Positions 50,020-60,155 of a stretch of DNA of 64,000 nt are shown piece by piece. The notes under the pieces were generated by a model. It was not told the origin of the DNA and did not search any database. It saw only the letters and a list, made by a program, of their open reading frames with translations. A program made the translations under genes and the position numbers. Origin of the DNA: Ligilactobacillus apodemi DSM 16634 = JCM 16172. GTDB lineage: Bacteria > Bacillota > Bacilli > Lactobacillales > Lactobacillaceae. Position 1 is the stretch's first letter. Every line of letters begins with the position of its first letter. Location of the stretch: assembly GCF_001434405.1 (NCBI RefSeq), contig NZ_AZFT01000031.1:1-64000 (forward strand), read 5' to 3'.

Positions 50020-51381
50020 TTATTCTTCACCGATACCCATTTGGTCTTCGACAACATCCACGATTTGCATTACGTAATCATGAACTAGTTCTTTAGTTGG
50101 GGCTTCAGCCATTACACGAAGTAAATCTTCAGTACCACTAGGACGTACAAGTACTCGTCCTTCATCCCCCATTTGTTCTTCAACTTTAGCGATAATGTCT
50201 TTGATCGCTTGATTTTCTAAGGCTAACTTCTTATCGGTCACACGTACATTGACCAATTCTTGTGGGTAAGTTGTAACTTCAGCAGCCAATTCTGAAAGTG
50301 GCTTACCGGTTTGTTTGATCACATTCAAGAGTTGTAAAGCAGTCAACATCCCATCACCAGTTGTATTGAAGTCTAAGAAGACAACGTGACCTGATTGTTC
50401 ACCACCAACGTTATAACCACTCTTACGCATTTCTTCAACCACGTAGCGGTCACCAACTTTAGTTTTAACAGAAGTTAAGCTATGTTGGTCCATTGCTTTA
50501 TACAAACCAATGTTACTCATTACAGTTGTGACGATCGTGTCTTTCTTCAAACGACCGCGTTCGCTCATATATTTACCACAAATATACATGATCTTATCAC
50601 CATCAATGATATTACCTAATTCATCAACGGCAATACACCGGTCACCATCGCCATCAAAGGCAACCCCAACTTGAGCTTTTGTTTCTAAAACAAATTTAGC
50701 TAAAGCTTCTGGATGAGTTGAACCGACACCCTTGTTGATGTTGAGCCCATTTGGACTAGTTGCCATTGTTTCAAATTCAGCCCCTAGATCAGCAAATAAG
50801 CGTGAAACTAAAGCACTTGTTGACCCGTTCGCCCCATCAACTGCAATTTTCATCCCACTTAAATCATCTGGGATCGTTTGTTCCAAGAATTGAGTATATT
50901 TAAGTGCACCTTCACGATAGTTATTTAATGTCCCCAAACCTTCAGCGGCTGGACGTGGTAAAGTATCTTCGTCTTTTTCAAGTAAAGCTTCAATTTCTTC
51001 TTCTTGATCATCAGAAAGCTTGTAGCCATCCCCACCAAAGAATTTAATACCGTTATCTTGTACTGGATTATGTGAAGCCGAGATCATGATCCCAGCATCG
51101 GCAGCTTGTAAACGTACTAAGTAAGCAACACCTGGAGTCGTGATCACACCAAGTGAAAATACTTCTATCCCCACTGATAAAAGACCTGCGATCAATGCTT
51201 GTTCCAACATTTGGCCAGAAATGCGGGTATCACGTGCAACTAATACTCTAGGTGGTTGTTCACTATTTTTGGCATGTTGCGTTAAGACATAACCACCACA
51301 ACGTCCTAGTTTAAATGCAAGTTCTGGTGTCAATGTTTTATTTGCAACGCCTCTAACACCGTCAGTCCCAAAATATTTCAT
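50020..51381 (-). CDS. glmM: phosphoglucosamine mutase
   Basis: A 453-residue enzyme converting glucosamine 6-phosphate to glucosamine 1-phosphate for peptidoglycan precursors. The active-site Ser is in [20 protein letters not shown], metal binding is by DGDGDR, sugar binding by GEQSGH and phosphate binding by [12 protein letters not shown]. It follows cdaA-cdaR, an order kept across Firmicutes; GlmM binds CdaA and lowers c-di-AMP synthesis in several species. GAGGA precedes the ATG. Confidence 0.96.
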   Translation of the reverse strand: MKYFGTDGVRGVANKTLTPELAFKLGRCGGYVLTQHAKNSEQPPRVLVARDTRISGQMLEQALIAGLLSVGIEVFSLGVITTPGVAYLVRLQAADAGIMISASHNPVQDNGIKFFGGDGYKLSDDQEEEIEALLEKDEDTLPRPAAEGLGTLNNYREGALKYTQFLEQTIPDDLSGMKIAVDGANGSTSALVSRLFADLGAEFETMATSPNGLNINKGVGSTHPEALAKFVLETKAQVGVAFDGDGDRCIAVDELGNIIDGDKIMYICGKYMSERGRLKKDTIVTTVMSNIGLYKAMDQHSLTSVKTKVGDRYVVEEMRKSGYNVGGEQSGHVVFLDFNTTGDGMLTALQLLNVIKQTGKPLSELAAEVTTYPQELVNVRVTDKKLALENQAIKDIIAKVEEQMGDEGRVLVRPSGTEDLLRVMAEAPTKELVHDYVMQIVDVVEDQMGIGEE

Positions 51382-51438
51382 CTTAAATCCTCATTTCTTT
51401 ATCGTTATTAAATATATAGCAAATCCTGAGTAATCATT

Positions 51439-52611
51439 TTACTCAGAGCTTGTGGTCGTCGACTCACTACTTGTACTAGAGCTACTTGATGTTTCTGAGC
51501 TTGATTCACTCTTAGAAGACTCAGTTGAACTTGACGAGCTTACTGTACTTTTAGCTTCACTCGAAGTAGCTTGTGAACTGCTGCTCTTAACACTTGATTC
51601 ATTTAACACAGCTTCGGTACTCGTTTCTGTCGTACTTTCATCACTTACATCGATTTGAACTTCGATCGATGCTGGTGAGACACTAGCGATCCCGCTTTGC
51701 GTTGGCGATAGTTTGATCGTGCGTGTTGTTGATTCATTGACTCCAGCCACAGAAACTGGCACTTCAAAGGAGCTGAGTTTACTTAACGCACTCTTTGTGC
51801 CCCGCACTTGGATCGTCTTAGTATCGGTCGATAACTGGTATTTCTTACCAGCAACACCATTATTTTCAGCAACTAACTTGACCTTGACATTCTTAGTCGT
51901 CGTTGCTTGACTGATCGGAACGGTCACTTTTACTGTTTCTGGTGAAAGCGAAACGTTTAAGACTCGCCCTTTTTTATCCAAGGCTTGTAAAAGAACCGTT
52001 CGGCTATAACTTGTATGTGTATTATTAGGTAAGTTAACATTGGCTACTACGCTGTCTAATTTAGCAACCTCACTTTTGGCACCAATGACCTCGACTGTTT
52101 GTTGACTGATCGTTGGTGTCCCCGCAACATAATCTTTCTGAATTTGATCAGCATCATATCTTACTTGGATCGGCATTTTGACGGTCTTTTTAGTAGCTAT
52201 TTTGACCGTGATCTTTTCAGGAACAAGTGCAACACTTAATTCTTTACTAAAACCACTTGTTTTTAATTTAACGGTATGCGTCCCAGTCTTTAAGCCTGAA
52301 AGATCGGCATAAACTTCAAAGTTTCTAGTATTATCTAGTGCCGTTACTAGCGCACTTGGACCAGAAACCTCAACTTTTATTTTTTCAGGATAACCAGTTA
52401 CATAGTATTTATTACTGTCAACATTCAAGGTCAAAGGAACCTTTAGCGTCAACGATTTATTAGTTGTTAAATTTGATTGGGCTACTTCTTTATCAGAAAC
52501 ACGTGTTGAACCCAAACGTTGATAACTTACAAAAAAGAATAACAGTAAGGCAAAAAACAGCGATAATATCCGATATAGCGCCTTAGTGCCTAAAAACTTA
52601 GAAAATTTCAA
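51439..52611 (-). CDS. cdaR: CdaA regulatory protein CdaR (YbbR domains) with Ser-rich tail
   Basis: A 390-residue protein with an N-terminal membrane helix (about residues 13-28) and three to four extracellular YbbR repeats (each with patterns such as VKVEVSGPSALV and VEVIGAKSEVAKL). It regulates the diadenylate cyclase CdaA. From about residue 327 to the end the sequence is nearly all Ser, Thr and Glu, as in the LtaS of this window. The start is TTG, overlapping the cdaA stop by four bases, with GGGGGG upstream. Confidence 0.92.
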   Translation of the reverse strand: MKFSKFLGTKALYRILSLFFALLLFFFVSYQRLGSTRVSDKEVAQSNLTTNKSLTLKVPLTLNVDSNKYYVTGYPEKIKVEVSGPSALVTALDNTRNFEVYADLSGLKTGTHTVKLKTSGFSKELSVALVPEKITVKIATKKTVKMPIQVRYDADQIQKDYVAGTPTISQQTVEVIGAKSEVAKLDSVVANVNLPNNTHTSYSRTVLLQALDKKGRVLNVSLSPETVKVTVPISQATTTKNVKVKLVAENNGVAGKKYQLSTDTKTIQVRGTKSALSKLSSFEVPVSVAGVNESTTRTIKLSPTQSGIASVSPASIEVQIDVSDESTTETSTEAVLNESSVKSSSSQATSSEAKSTVSSSSSTESSKSESSSETSSSSSTSSESTTTSSE

Positions 52612-53453
52612 TGTTTTGACCCCCCTTTGCCAAATATTTCAGCAAAAAAGCGTGCCACAGCATTATTTTTTTCTTCTTGCTTAGGTACAAGATCATTAGA
52701 TAATAGCTTCAAGTAATCTTGACGTGTTAAATCACGCAATAATTCATTATTCTTCGTGATCGTCACACCACCAGTTTCTTCAGAAACAACGATCGTCAAA
52801 GCATCGGTAACTTCGCTGATTCCTACTGCAGCCCGGTGTCTTGTCCCTAATGCTTTAGGGATCAAATTACTTTCAGATAATGGTAAATATGCAGCCGCAA
52901 CAGCGATGCGATTATTTTTGATGATCACTGCCCCGTCATGCAATGGGGTGTTAGGGATAAAAATATTTATCAATAATGCACCACTAACATCTGCATCTAA
53001 CGGAATCCCGGTTTCAATATAGTCATCTAGACCAGTGTTCATTTGGATCGTGATCAAAGCCCCGATACGGCGCTTAGACATATACTGGATCGCCTGATCT
53101 AAAGCTTGAACTAATTGCTCTTCAGCTTCATTTTCTTTTTTATTATAAGCCGTAAATAACGAGCCTCGTCCTAAATGCTCCAAACCACGCCGGATCTCTG
53201 GTTGAAAGATAATAATGATTGCAATTATCCCCCAATTGATCACTTGATCCATGATCCAAGAAACAGTCTCTAACCCGATATACCAACTTATTAATTTGAT
53301 CACTAAAATGATCACTATCCCGCGAAACAATTGTACAGCTTTTGTCCCACGAAGCAGCATCATCAACATGTAGATCACGTACCAAACAACTAAAATATCT
53401 AGCAAACTGACGAAATGTTCCCAAGAAAATAAGCTGCCCCAGTTAATTGACAT
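52608..53453 (-). CDS. cdaA: diadenylate cyclase CdaA
   Basis: A 281-residue enzyme that makes c-di-AMP from two ATP. Three N-terminal membrane helices (to about residue 90) precede the DAC domain, with catalytic DGA in TPLHDGAVIIKNN and the RHR motif in GTRHRAAVGISE. It is the first gene of cdaA-cdaR-glmM, with GGGGGGAAA before the ATG. c-di-AMP controls potassium and osmolyte transport and cell wall balance; a CbpB-type receptor is encoded near 19.5 kb. Confidence 0.96.
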   Translation of the reverse strand: MSINWGSLFSWEHFVSLLDILVVWYVIYMLMMLLRGTKAVQLFRGIVIILVIKLISWYIGLETVSWIMDQVINWGIIAIIIIFQPEIRRGLEHLGRGSLFTAYNKKENEAEEQLVQALDQAIQYMSKRRIGALITIQMNTGLDDYIETGIPLDADVSGALLINIFIPNTPLHDGAVIIKNNRIAVAAAYLPLSESNLIPKALGTRHRAAVGISEVTDALTIVVSEETGGVTITKNNELLRDLTRQDYLKLLSNDLVPKQEEKNNAVARFFAEIFGKGGSKH

Positions 53454-53534
53454 GGTTTCCCCCCTCTTTTCAGTTTCAACATCTTGTATTATAGCATGAA
53501 TCGGTGACTTTTTGGCATTTGGTCCTTTAATTCA

Positions 53535-53592
53535 TTTTTTTAACTAAAACAACTATACCAATTTACGATATTTTTAGTTTTAGTTAAAAAAA
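53535..53592. repeat. 16-bp inverted repeat between divergent genes
   Basis: TTTTTTTAACTAAAAC (53535-53550) is perfectly inverted at 53577-53592, with 26 bases between. It lies between the divergent cdaA and DUF1361 genes, not behind a gene end, so it is unlikely to be a normal terminator. Confidence 0.6.
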
Positions 53593-53668
53593 GTCCTAAT
53601 CTTTGACGAATATTACTCAACATTGCTAAATTTTGCTACAATAGAAGGCAACAATGGTAGGTGATTTT

Positions 53669-54349
53669 ATGACGAAAAAATTAAATTGGACCGTACGGAT
53701 AACTTTTGTGCTCTATTTGGTATATGTCTATTTAACTGTTTACCGGCTAAATTCGTTTTACAGCTTTCTTTTACTCAATACTTTCTTGGCGTATATTCCA
53801 ATTGAGATCTCAATGCACCTAAAAGCTAAGCAACCAAAACTGCTTTATTGGGGATTGTTTATTCTATGGCTTTTATTTTATCCTAATGCTCCTTATGTCA
53901 TTACCGATCTCTTTCATTTAGCGCGGATGAATCCCTATGATCCACTAAATGGTCTAATGAGTTTCAATTTGCATAAGTGGCTTAATTTTACCAATCTAGT
54001 TACTAGCGCCTTTGCCTGTTCAATTGTAGGGACTTGGAGTTTAGAGCATGTTGCTCAAACTTTACAAGCACGTTTTAAATTACGTGGTTGGGGGGCACGC
54101 AACTTGCTTGTCCTTATCCTAACACTAGCTTCTTCGATCGGTATCTACGTTGGTCGTTTCTTGCGACTACACACAGCGTATCTTTTCTTAGAACCCGATG
54201 CTGTCGTTAAGCAATTAATTGAAATGTGGAGCCCACGGATGCTGATCTTTGTCATTTTCATGACGATCATTCAACTTAGCATCTGGGCAGCAATGACGAT
54301 TGGTCGACTTTTGATCAATCAATATGATCAACAAAATAATTTGCTATAA
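53669..54349 (+). CDS. DUF1361 membrane protein
   Basis: A 226-residue protein with six to seven hydrophobic helices and the DUF1361 signature FYPNAPYVITDLFHLARM, followed by later conserved GIYVGRFLRLHTAYL. The function is unknown. The ATG at 53669 with AGGTG upstream is chosen; an in-frame ATG five codons earlier overlaps that site. An extended -10 (TGCTACAAT) lies about 30 bases before it. Confidence 0.85.
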   Translation: MTKKLNWTVRITFVLYLVYVYLTVYRLNSFYSFLLLNTFLAYIPIEISMHLKAKQPKLLYWGLFILWLLFYPNAPYVITDLFHLARMNPYDPLNGLMSFNLHKWLNFTNLVTSAFACSIVGTWSLEHVAQTLQARFKLRGWGARNLLVLILTLASSIGIYVGRFLRLHTAYLFLEPDAVVKQLIEMWSPRMLIFVIFMTIIQLSIWAAMTIGRLLINQYDQQNNLL

Positions 54350-54350
54350 A

Positions 54351-54446
54351 AATATCCTAACTTAAAGTTTGAAATGCCTCACAATCGTTAGAATCTTGTC
54401 TAACAATTATGAGGCACTTCAGTTAACAACTTCAAGTTAGGATATT
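54351..54446. terminator. long nested hairpin, probable bidirectional terminator
   Basis: The outer stem is AATATCCTAACTT (54351-54363) with 54434-54446, 13 bp perfect. The middle stem is TGAAaTGCCTCA with TGAGGCAcTTCA, and the inner stem is GTTAGA with TCTAAC. T-runs flank both ends. It separates the converging DUF1361 and murB genes. It is much longer than the other terminators in this window. Confidence 0.65.
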
Positions 54447-54451
54447 ATTTT

Positions 54452-55360
54452 TTAGCGCTCCTCACCAATGATCCGCACTTCGGTTTCTAAGTTCACATCG
54501 AATTTTTCTGCAATCACTGTTTGGATATGTTTGATCACATTTAAGTAATCTGTCGCTGTTGCTGAACCAATATTGACAATAAATCCAGCATGTTTTTTAG
54601 AAACTTGGGCTCCACCGATCGTAAAGCCTTGTAGTCCTGCATCATGGATTAATTTTCCGGTATAATGTCCTGCTGGACGCTTAAAAACACTTCCACAAGA
54701 AGGATATTCTAATGGTTGTTTAGAGGCACGTAAGAAGTTTAACTCATCCATTTGAGCTCGGATCACTTTCTTATCACCTGGTGTTAATTTAAAGGTTGCG
54801 GCTAAGACAATATCGTCTTCTGCTTGTAAGCGACTCATCCGATAACCGAATTGTAATTCTTCATTTTGATAGGTCTTGATCTGACCATCAGGCGACAAAA
54901 CCGTGACAGCTTCAACTACATCTTTTATTTCGCCACCATAGGCTCCAGCATTCATAAAGACTGCCCCACCGATCGAACCTGGGATCCCTGCCGCAAATTC
55001 TAGTCCACTTAGACCATGTTGGTACGCCACTTCTGTCGTTTCGATCAAAGAAGCTCCCGCCGTTGCGGTTACACGTTCACCCTCACTTGTGATCGTGTTT
55101 AATTCGGTCAAAATGATCACTAAACCACGAATTCCACCATCACGCACGATCAAATTGCTGGCATTGCCGATGATCGTTAATGGCAATTCATTTTGAGCGG
55201 CAAAACGCACTAATTGTTGTGTTTGTGTAACATCGGTCGGAAAAGCAACTAAATCTGCTGGACCACCTGTTTTAGTATTCGTATAGTGAGCTAAAGGCTC
55301 AGTTGTTAAAATTTTGATTTCTGGAAATTCTTGTGTTATTTTTTCAGTAATATTTATCAT
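54452..55360 (-). CDS. murB: UDP-N-acetylenolpyruvoylglucosamine reductase
   Basis: A 302-residue FAD enzyme that makes UDP-N-acetylmuramic acid. FAD motifs [30 protein letters not shown] and [24 protein letters not shown] are present; the catalytic Ser is in [11 protein letters not shown] and the Glu in [10 protein letters not shown]. It is of the type IIb length class usual in Firmicutes. AAGGGTG stands before the ATG. It is divergent from the exonuclease III gene. Confidence 0.95.
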   Translation of the reverse strand: MINITEKITQEFPEIKILTTEPLAHYTNTKTGGPADLVAFPTDVTQTQQLVRFAAQNELPLTIIGNASNLIVRDGGIRGLVIILTELNTITSEGERVTATAGASLIETTEVAYQHGLSGLEFAAGIPGSIGGAVFMNAGAYGGEIKDVVEAVTVLSPDGQIKTYQNEELQFGYRMSRLQAEDDIVLAATFKLTPGDKKVIRAQMDELNFLRASKQPLEYPSCGSVFKRPAGHYTGKLIHDAGLQGFTIGGAQVSKKHAGFIVNIGSATATDYLNVIKHIQTVIAEKFDVNLETEVRIIGEER

Positions 55361-55408
55361 TCTTTTGCACCCTTATAAATAGCATTAACAAATTTATCAT
55401 AACATATT

Positions 55409-55437
55409 TTGACTTGCGATAGTGGTTGCTTTATCCT
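55409..55437 (+). promoter_or_regulatory. promoter of the exonuclease III gene
   Basis: -35 TTGACT (55409-55414), 17-base spacer, -10 TATCCT (55432-55437), about 35 bases before the ATG. Confidence 0.45.
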
Positions 55438-55471
55438 TATAGGGAATAATGAAGAGAAAAGAGGATAAGGT

Positions 55472-56233
55472 ATGAAATTTATTTCTTGGAATATTAACGG
55501 CTTACGCGCTGTCTTAAAAAAGAATTTTCTCACCGTCTTTAATGACTTAGCGGCAGACTTTTTTTGTCTCCAAGAGATCAAGCTCCAAGCCGGGCAAGTC
55601 GAACTTGATCTTCCTGGATACTATCAATACTGGAATTATGCCGAAAAAAAGGGCTATTCGGGCACAGCGATTTTTGCTAAGCAACCTCCGTTAACCGTCA
55701 CAAAAGGGATCGGCAAAGAAGAATTTGACCACGAAGGTCGCGTCTTGACCCTTGAATATCATGATTTTTTCTTAGTCAACTGCTACACCCCTAATGCTCA
55801 AGATAAATTAAAACGCCTCGATTTTCGCTTAGCGTGGGAAAAAGAATTTAAAAATTATCTAACCACGCTCGCAACTAAAAAAGCCGTGATTTTATGTGGT
55901 GATCTAAATGTTGCTCACCAAGCGATCGATTTAAAAAATCCACAGTCTAACCAAAAAAATGCTGGTTTTAGTCCCCAGGAACGTCAGGCAATGACTGATC
56001 TTTTAGCCAGTGGTTTTACCGATACTTTCCGCTATTTTTATCCTGAAAAAGTTGGTGCTTACTCATGGTGGAGCTATCGATTTAATGCCCGAAGTCGTAA
56101 CGCTGGCTGGCGAATTGATTATTTTATCGTATCTAATGACCTAGTGAAAAATTTAACCGATAGCCAGATCTTAAGCGAGATCACTGGATCAGACCATTGT
56201 CCCGTTTTGTTACAAACAACTGACTTAACATAA
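55472..56233 (+). CDS. xth: exodeoxyribonuclease III
   Basis: A 253-residue AP endonuclease / 3'-5' exonuclease of base excision repair. Motifs are MKFISWNINGLRA (Asn), FFCLQEIKLQ (catalytic Glu), VNCYTPNAQ, ILCGDLNVAH (Asp, Asn), GAYSWWSYRFNARSRNAGWRIDYFIVS, and GSDHCPVLL (catalytic His). GAGG precedes the ATG. It is followed after 24 bases by a second nuclease gene, probably one transcript. Confidence 0.95.
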   Translation: MKFISWNINGLRAVLKKNFLTVFNDLAADFFCLQEIKLQAGQVELDLPGYYQYWNYAEKKGYSGTAIFAKQPPLTVTKGIGKEEFDHEGRVLTLEYHDFFLVNCYTPNAQDKLKRLDFRLAWEKEFKNYLTTLATKKAVILCGDLNVAHQAIDLKNPQSNQKNAGFSPQERQAMTDLLASGFTDTFRYFYPEKVGAYSWWSYRFNARSRNAGWRIDYFIVSNDLVKNLTDSQILSEITGSDHCPVLLQTTDLT

Positions 56234-56257
56234 TTATTTTGAAAGGAACATCAAAGT

Positions 56258-56797
56258 ATGAATTTTATTGCATTTGATTTTGAAACTGCCAATGCCAAAA
56301 GGAGTAGTGCTTGCTCTTTGGCATTGACCGTGGTACGTGATGGACAGATCGTTGATGAATTATACTCTTTGATCAAACCATCAACTCCATTTTCTGCCTT
56401 TAATACTCAGATCCATGGAATTACAGCAGCACAAGTTAAAAATGCCCCAAACTTTGCTGAACTTTGGCCCCATATAAAAAACTTTTTTACCCCCTATCAA
56501 CTAGTAGTTGCACATAATGCACCGTTTGATTGCAGTGTACTCAATAAAACACTCGCTGAATATGACATTGCCACACCTAGCTTTCTAGTCTTAGATACAG
56601 TCAAGACAAGTAAGCAGTTTTATCAAGACCTTCCTAACCATAAATTAAACACAGTTTGTGACAGTTTGAATATTGATTTAAAAAATCACCATAATGCGCT
56701 CGCAGATAGCCACGCTTGTGCGCAGATCTTACTGACTCAAGCTAGAGAATTTGGACCAGAAAAACTGCGTCCCTTCATCAGACAATATCAACGTTAA
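56258..56797 (+). CDS. DEDDh 3'-5' exonuclease, DnaQ/PolC-epsilon type
   Basis: A 179-residue stand-alone exonuclease domain. Exo I is FIAFDFETANAKRSSAC (Asp, Glu), Exo II is VVAHNAPFDCSVL (Asp), and Exo III is HHNALADSHACAQIL (His, Asp), so all catalytic residues are kept. It could proofread or trim DNA or RNA ends; the precise role is unknown. AAAGGAAC precedes the ATG. It lies downstream of xth, followed by a terminator. Confidence 0.88.
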   Translation: MNFIAFDFETANAKRSSACSLALTVVRDGQIVDELYSLIKPSTPFSAFNTQIHGITAAQVKNAPNFAELWPHIKNFFTPYQLVVAHNAPFDCSVLNKTLAEYDIATPSFLVLDTVKTSKQFYQDLPNHKLNTVCDSLNIDLKNHHNALADSHACAQILLTQAREFGPEKLRPFIRQYQR

Positions 56798-56800
56798 TCA

Positions 56801-56836
56801 AAAAAGTCGGTAGCTCATTTTTTGCTACCGACTTTT
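56801..56836. terminator. bidirectional terminator
   Basis: AAAAAGTCGGTAGC (56801-56814) pairs with GCTACCGACTTTT (from 56824). It separates the exonuclease gene and tsaE. Confidence 0.82.
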
Positions 56837-56839
56837 AAT

Positions 56840-57304
56840 TTAATTTACATTACCTAACTCAGCTACTAATTTTTCATAACGTGCACCCGTTGGTTCAAAA
56901 ATGATTTGTCGCTTATCATCATTTGTCGGGTCTTTGAGCAATTTGATCAATAAATAAGTATCTGGGAGATCTTCGGCCACAAACTGCGACCATTCGACCA
57001 CACTTACCCCATCTGCATTAAAATATTCTTCTAACCCAAGATCAGCTCCACCAGTTTCTTCTAACCGGTAAACATCCATATGATAAAGTGGTAAGCGCCC
57101 TTCTTGATATTCACGGATCAAAGTAAAAGTTGGACTTTTTACGTTCTTCTTGATACCAAGTCCACTAGCTAACCCTTTAGTAAAGGTCGTTTTACCTGCC
57201 CCTAGATCACCATCAAGTAATAAAACATCTTGTGGTTGTAAAAATTGCGCTAATTTTTGGGCTAATTGTTTAGTTTGTTCTGCATTTTCTACGATAAATT
57301 CCAT
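56840..57304 (-). CDS. tsaE: tRNA t6A threonylcarbamoyl transferase ATPase TsaE
   Basis: A 154-residue P-loop protein needed for N6-threonylcarbamoyladenosine at tRNA position 37. Walker A is [17 protein letters not shown], followed by [21 protein letters not shown] and VEWSQFV, all typical. The ATG at 57304 follows the pta stop by one base, with GAGG seven bases upstream inside pta, so the two genes are translationally coupled. Confidence 0.95.
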   Translation of the reverse strand: MEFIVENAEQTKQLAQKLAQFLQPQDVLLLDGDLGAGKTTFTKGLASGLGIKKNVKSPTFTLIREYQEGRLPLYHMDVYRLEETGGADLGLEEYFNADGVSVVEWSQFVAEDLPDTYLLIKLLKDPTNDDKRQIIFEPTGARYEKLVAELGNVN

Positions 57305-57305
57305 T

Positions 57306-58286
57306 TTATTCCTCATCGATCGCTTGGGCTGCGGTGATCAAAGATACCTTATAGATTTCTTCTTCATCACATCCCCGTGATAAATCTGATACTGGTTGGT
57401 TCAAACCTTGTAAGATTGGCCCCACTGCTTCAAAGCCCCCAAGACGTTGCGCGATCTTATAACCAATGTTACCAGATTGTAGTTCTGGGAAGACAAAAAC
57501 ATTCGCATGACCAGCAACCTTGGAATCTGGAGCTTTTTTAGCTGCAACACTTGGTACAAAGGCAGCATCAAATTGTAACTCACCATCGATCTCTTCGTTT
57601 GGAGCTAATTGCTTAGCCAATTTCACAGCTTCGATCACTTTATCAACTACTGGTGAGCTAGCTGATCCCTTGGTTGAAAAGCTCATCAAAGCAACTTTAG
57701 GATCAATATCAAATAAACGCGCTGTTTTGGCACTTTCAACGGCGATTTCAGCTAAGTCTTGCGCAGTTGGGTCAATGTTGATCGCACAATCAGAAAAGAT
57801 ATAGCGTTCATCTTCCCGTAACATCAAAAAGGCCCCGCTTGTTCGTCTAACATTTGGCTTAGTCTTAATGATCTGGAGAGCTGGTCTGACCGTATCACCA
57901 GTCGCATGGATCGCACCCGAGACCATTCCATCAGCTTTACCTAAGTAAACAAGCATCGTTCCAAAATAATTAACATCTTTTAACATTTCACGTGCTTGTT
58001 CAGCCGTATTTTTCCCATTCCGGCGTGCTACAAACGCAGCGACCATTTCTTCAAAGGCTGCAGCCGGATATGTAGCTGGGTCTAAAATTTGTAAATTTTC
58101 TGGTAACTGCTCGGTCCGACTAAGTTTAAGGATCTCTTCACGTTTACCTAATACGATCGGTGTCAGTAAGTTTTCACTTGCCAAGCGAATCGTAGCATTA
58201 ACGATCCGTTCATCGTTACCTTCAGGAAAAACCAGTGTCATTGGTTTTTGTGTCACTTTTTGTTTTAAGCTTTCTAATAATTCCAT
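57306..58286 (-). CDS. pta: phosphate acetyltransferase
   Basis: A 326-residue enzyme interconverting acetyl-CoA and acetyl phosphate. Family segments are [67 protein letters not shown] and [11 protein letters not shown], with the C-terminal [21 protein letters not shown]. It links pyruvate metabolism to acetate and ATP with acetate kinase (not in this window). The start is ATG at 58286, whose ribosome site lies 37 bases upstream across a hairpin. It is followed by tsaE in one unit. Confidence 0.96.
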   Translation of the reverse strand: MELLESLKQKVTQKPMTLVFPEGNDERIVNATIRLASENLLTPIVLGKREEILKLSRTEQLPENLQILDPATYPAAAFEEMVAAFVARRNGKNTAEQAREMLKDVNYFGTMLVYLGKADGMVSGAIHATGDTVRPALQIIKTKPNVRRTSGAFLMLREDERYIFSDCAINIDPTAQDLAEIAVESAKTARLFDIDPKVALMSFSTKGSASSPVVDKVIEAVKLAKQLAPNEEIDGELQFDAAFVPSVAAKKAPDSKVAGHANVFVFPELQSGNIGYKIAQRLGGFEAVGPILQGLNQPVSDLSRGCDEEEIYKVSLITAAQAIDEE

Positions 58287-58329
58287 GTTTTAATTTTAGC
58301 TATACTAACATCAAATATAGCTTTCCTTT
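58287..58329 (-). promoter_or_regulatory. hairpin-bridged RBS of pta
   Basis: Minus strand: AAAGGA (58324-58329), then AGCTATA (58316-58322) paired with TATAGCT (58298-58304), 7 bp with an 11-base loop, then 11 bases to the ATG at 58286. No other Shine-Dalgarno is closer; the last 11 bases are only A, T and one C. Effective spacing is 12 instead of 37. Confidence 0.55.
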
Positions 58330-58387
58330 CTTAATTTTCCCAAATTTTCTGGTCATGACGACCCCTTTTTAGCTAAATTTTTCCATA

Positions 58388-59089
58388 TCACCTCGCATCT
58401 TGTAAACCAGCTACAGTTTTTGGCAGTTGCCAATCGATCGGCGTCTCCCCCATTGCCACTAACGCTGCATTTGTCTTGGAAAATGGTTTTGAACCAAAAA
58501 AACCTCGACTAGCGGATAATGGACTCGGATGTGCTGACATTAAAACTACATTTTTACTCTGATCGATCAAATTTAATTTTGATTGTGCTGCTCGTCCCCA
58601 TAAAATGAAGATCACAGGCTTATCACGTTCGGATAATTTTTTGATCGCTAAGTCAGTCAAAGCTTCCCAGCCTTTACCTTGATGCGAGTACGCTTGCCCA
58701 TCACGAACTGTCAAAACTGCATTTAACAATAAGACACCTTGTTTGGCCCATTTTTCCAAATACCCGTGCGAAACTGGCTCTATCCCTAGGTCATTTTGTA
58801 ATTCTTTATATATATTGCGCAATGAAGGCGGAATTTGGACTCCTGGTAAAACAGAAAAACTCAACCCGTGAGCTTGATTAGGTCCATGATAAGGATCTTG
58901 ACCTAAGATCACGACTTTTACTTGTGAAAAAGGAGTCCATTCAAAAGCTTCATAGATGTGGTACATATCGGGATGAATCGCGTAATGACCGTATTCATAT
59001 TTTAAAAACTCATGCAACTTCGCGTAGGTCGGTGACGCAAAAACTGGCGCCAAAACTTCTTGCCAATCATTATGAATCAATTCTTTCAA
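58388..59089 (-). CDS. ung: uracil-DNA glycosylase
   Basis: A 233-residue family 1 UDG removing uracil from DNA. Motifs are [22 protein letters not shown] (catalytic Asp), the [11 protein letters not shown] strand, FILWG and [22 protein letters not shown] (catalytic His). The start is a TTG at 59089 with GAGGTG seven bases upstream, giving the usual N-terminus [13 protein letters not shown]; a 16-residue extension is unsupported. Confidence 0.95.
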   Translation of the reverse strand: MKELIHNDWQEVLAPVFASPTYAKLHEFLKYEYGHYAIHPDMYHIYEAFEWTPFSQVKVVILGQDPYHGPNQAHGLSFSVLPGVQIPPSLRNIYKELQNDLGIEPVSHGYLEKWAKQGVLLLNAVLTVRDGQAYSHQGKGWEALTDLAIKKLSERDKPVIFILWGRAAQSKLNLIDQSKNVVLMSAHPSPLSASRGFFGSKPFSKTNAALVAMGETPIDWQLPKTVAGLQDAR

Positions 59090-59245
59090 TATATTACACC
59101 TCGCATTAATTTTACCATAACTCGAAAATAATACCATTCTCCCTTGCTCACAAGTATAAAAGCCCTTTAATTTTACTTAAGTGTAAATTTTGTCCTTTCA
59201 TGTTAGAATGAACTTACTAGACAAATTAAGGTGAGGTTTTATACT

Positions 59246-60118
59246 ATGGTTCAAATTATTGCATCTGATATGGATGGTACACTATTGAATGATAAAATGG
59301 TCATTTCCAAGCGTAATGCTGCTGCGGTCAAAGAAGCGCAAGCACAAGGAGTTCATTTTATCGTTTCGACTGGACGTGCCTATGACGAAGTAAAGCCACT
59401 GATCACAGAAGCTGGTTTCAATTGCCCCATGATCACATTAAATGGTGCTTTTGTACTAGATGAAGAAGGTAAAGAAATCAGTGCTGCACCGATCCCGGAC
59501 TCAATCGCAAAACAAATCATGGTCAAACTAAAACGCCAAGGGCTTTACTTTGAAGTTATCACTGCTAAGGGCGTTTGCTCTGACAATAAAGCTAAGCGCA
59601 TCGAAAACTTTGCTGAATTATTAGCAAGTACTAGCCCAGATACGCCTTATAAATTAGCAGTCACGCTTGCTTCTGCCCGCATGGAATTAATGAATATCAA
59701 TTATGTTGATAATTATTTAGATCTAGTCGATGATCCTAAAACTGTCATCGGTAAGATCGTTGTCTTTAGTCCAGAAGGGCAAAAAGTTTTAGGACCGATC
59801 AAAGATGAATTAGCTAAGAATAAGAACTTAGTCATTACTTCTTCTGGTCCCGGAAATATTGAGATCAATCACGTAAACGCCCAAAAAGGTGTAGCCTTAC
59901 AAGCTTACGCTGACAGCTTGAACATCCCAATGGATAACGTGATGGCTATTGGTGATAACAATAATGACCTTTCAATGATCAAAGCTGCGGGCATTAGTTA
60001 TGCCATGGGTAACGGAAGTGATGAGATCAAGTTAGCTGCTAAATACTTGACCCTTCCAAATACTGAAGATGGTGCTGGTCGTGCGATCGAAGAAGTTTTA
60101 GCTAAGAAAAATAATTAA
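59246..60118 (+). CDS. Cof-type HAD-IIB phosphatase (YidA-like)
   Basis: A 290-residue sugar-phosphatase-like protein. Motif I is ASDMDGTLLNDKM, motif II is FIVSTGRAYDEV, the Lys of motif III precedes NAQKGVALQAYADSL, and motif IV is AIGDNNNDLSMIKAAGISYAMGNG. It has a C2B cap. The substrate is unknown. The ATG at 59246 has AAGGTGAGG upstream. The next gene starts 38 bases later and may be co-transcribed. Confidence 0.9.
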   Translation: MVQIIASDMDGTLLNDKMVISKRNAAAVKEAQAQGVHFIVSTGRAYDEVKPLITEAGFNCPMITLNGAFVLDEEGKEISAAPIPDSIAKQIMVKLKRQGLYFEVITAKGVCSDNKAKRIENFAELLASTSPDTPYKLAVTLASARMELMNINYVDNYLDLVDDPKTVIGKIVVFSPEGQKVLGPIKDELAKNKNLVITSSGPGNIEINHVNAQKGVALQAYADSLNIPMDNVMAIGDNNNDLSMIKAAGISYAMGNGSDEIKLAAKYLTLPNTEDGAGRAIEEVLAKKNN

Positions 60119-60155
60119 AAATTGCTGTAGTTGAACTGGATCGAGGTGCTTTAAC

